Of a stretch of 25,086 nucleotides of DNA, positions 24,422-25,086 are shown in pieces. A program made the position numbers and the translations under genes. How positions within the stretch are numbered: the first letter of the stretch is position 1; every line of letters starts with the position of its first letter. This DNA comes from Crenothrix polyspora. Lineage in GTDB: Bacteria; Pseudomonadota; Gammaproteobacteria; Methylococcales; Methylomonadaceae. Location of the stretch: contig CAMDOP010000013.1 of NCBI GenBank assembly GCA_945903675.1, positions 1 to 25,086 of the forward strand, in the 5' to 3' direction. The notes under the pieces are model-generated. The model was not told the origin of the DNA, ran no database searches, and saw only the letters and a program-made list of their open reading frames with translations.

Positions 24422-24637
24422 TGCTACATTATATACATTAAGTAGTTTGCAATATGCTGTGCTTAGCTGTAATGACACTTAATATTCGTAGGGCGACACT
24501 AGCGTAGTGCGTCGTATGATTAAGCTTTTATTTTGATAAAATACATAATCTCGCTCGCCTTTAACTATATAACTATTTGATGTCATTAATTCGGCTACCC
24601 TCTTAACACGGGACAAAGCCCTTTCGTAGATGTTACA

Positions 24638-24722
24638 GTAGGTTGTGCTAAAGGCTCTATCGTTAACCCAACATTAATGCGGAGAATAAGTTGGGTTGCG
24701 AAAAGCATGCAGCCCAAGCTAC
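24638..24722. repeat. Hairpin intergenic repeat (GTAGGTTG...CAAGCTAC type)
   Basis: AACCCAAC (24665-24672) pairs with GTTGGGTT (24690-24697), and the flanks GTAGGTTGTGCT (24638-24649) and AGCCCAAGCTAC (24711-24722) are nearly complementary, giving a nested two-stem structure. The wording resembles widespread intergenic repeats built around GTAGGTTGGG, known from many bacteria. Only one copy is in the window. Confidence 0.55.
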
Positions 24723-24803
24723 ACATCTATTTATCTAGTCTTAAGTGGGTAGCCATTAATTCTATGCATGGCTACTTGCTGGATTTAATGTTGGAATTTT
24801 GAA

Positions 24804-24864
24804 TCGTAGGTTTTAAACGTTTGCAACATCAGTCTGCCTAATAACCTGCGCTCACAACCTACGA
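24804..24864. repeat. 9-bp inverted repeat
   Basis: TCGTAGGTT (24804-24812) and AACCTACGA (24856-24864) are perfect complements 43 bases apart, close to the end of the minus-strand gene at the right edge. It may belong to the same intergenic hairpin family as the element at 24638. Its place would also fit a loose transcript-end structure for that gene. Confidence 0.4.
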
Positions 24865-24922
24865 GCTAAGTGGGGCATCAAATTAAAAAATTGATTTTGT
24901 TGTTTAGTACTTCAACGTCGCT

Positions 24923-25086
24923 CTAATATTCATCATCATCATCATCATCATCATCGTCGTCGTCGTCGTCGAATGCTTGATAAGCGTCTGATTCAATATT
25001 ATCTATAGTCTCATCTTCAAGAACATCATCAAACTCAGTGTCGTCGTCGATATTTAATAATACTTTTAAATAGCGATACAATAATC
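24923..25086 (-). CDS. 3' end of an uncharacterised protein with a poly-aspartate C-terminus (5' truncated by window edge)
   Basis: The minus strand is open from the window end to a TAG at 24923-24925, giving 54 codons of a gene that begins outside the window. The visible part starts YRYLKVLLNIDDDTEFDDVLEDE, continues through an acidic region with ESDAYQAF, and ends with 13 Asp codons followed by Glu-Tyr. The run is encoded by five GAC and then eight GAT codons, a triplet repeat. The strongly acidic tail fits a disordered, possibly metal- or protein-binding end. I do not recognise the family, and the frame could only be supported by the missing part. The composition and the lack of stops make it a likely gene. 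Confidence 0.55.
   Translation of the reverse strand, partial: LLYRYLKVLLNIDDDTEFDDVLEDETIDNIESDAYQAFDDDDDDDDDDDDDEY

Larger units (their letters stand above)
24422..24922. other. Repeat-rich intergenic region after mlaA
   Basis: These 501 bases have no credible gene. They hold an imperfect hairpin around 24489-24516 with GTAGGGCG...CGTCGTATG wording, a larger hairpin element at 24638-24722, and a 9-bp inverted repeat at 24804-24864. The first two resemble common bacterial intergenic hairpin repeats. Confidence 0.5.

Overview
The window looks like an ordinary AT-rich gammaproteobacterial chromosome segment. Inferred support: a bacterial GlnRS, a full-length CysG, an SrmB-like helicase tail, an HAE1-type RND tripartite pump, an MlaA/VacJ lipoprotein, and lipobox or Sec signals typical of Gram-negatives. 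The gene content and the mixture of dispersed hairpin repeats would fit a methanotroph-like or Thiotrichales-like gammaproteobacterium, but nothing in the window fixes the genus.

Layout. 1-230: end of an IS30-type transposase, followed by a terminal sequence resembling an IS6-family inverted repeat. 229-2545 (minus): a two-gene unit, a SAM methyltransferase gene interrupted by an in-frame TAA at its 19th codon, then a tandem-domain SagB/ThcOx-type nitroreductase. 2734-3996 (minus): tRNA with CAU anticodon, its terminator, and the ATPase/GTPase ychF. 4318-7458 (minus): a small membrane protein, a rhomboid protease, a CPBP/CAAX-type membrane protease and an SrmB-like DEAD-box helicase. 7726-8463 (plus): a DUF2231 membrane protein with histidine-rich ends. 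8520-11003 (minus): SnoaL/ketosteroid-isomerase-like protein, glutaminyl-tRNA synthetase and a TusA-family sulfur carrier. 11080-12492 (plus): siroheme synthase CysG, divergent from the TusA gene; both relate to sulfur or siroheme metabolism. 12594-12830: a GC-rich hairpin repeat. 13011-13349: a periplasmic monohaem cytochrome c with a strong terminator. 13640-14206 (minus) and 14639-15463 (plus): a divergent pair, an unknown membrane protein and an HDOD-domain signalling protein.

15464-16447 is a gene-poor kilobase that holds the most unusual structure in the window: four head-to-tail 21-bp units facing two inverted 21-bp units, including a perfect 23-bp inverted repeat. It is followed by an uncharacterised protein with a probable C-terminal beta-sandwich. 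17561-23346 is a complete RND efflux operon (adaptor, pump, outer-membrane factor) with translationally coupled junctions and an extended -10 promoter. 23639-24421 is MlaA, followed by hairpin repeats and the 3' end of a gene on the minus strand that encodes a 13-residue aspartate tail.

No CRISPR array, defence island, secretion system, prophage or convincing new multigene system was seen. The best candidates for follow-up are the 21-bp repeat cluster, the interrupted methyltransferase next to the tandem nitroreductase, and the nested insertion-sequence ends at the left edge.
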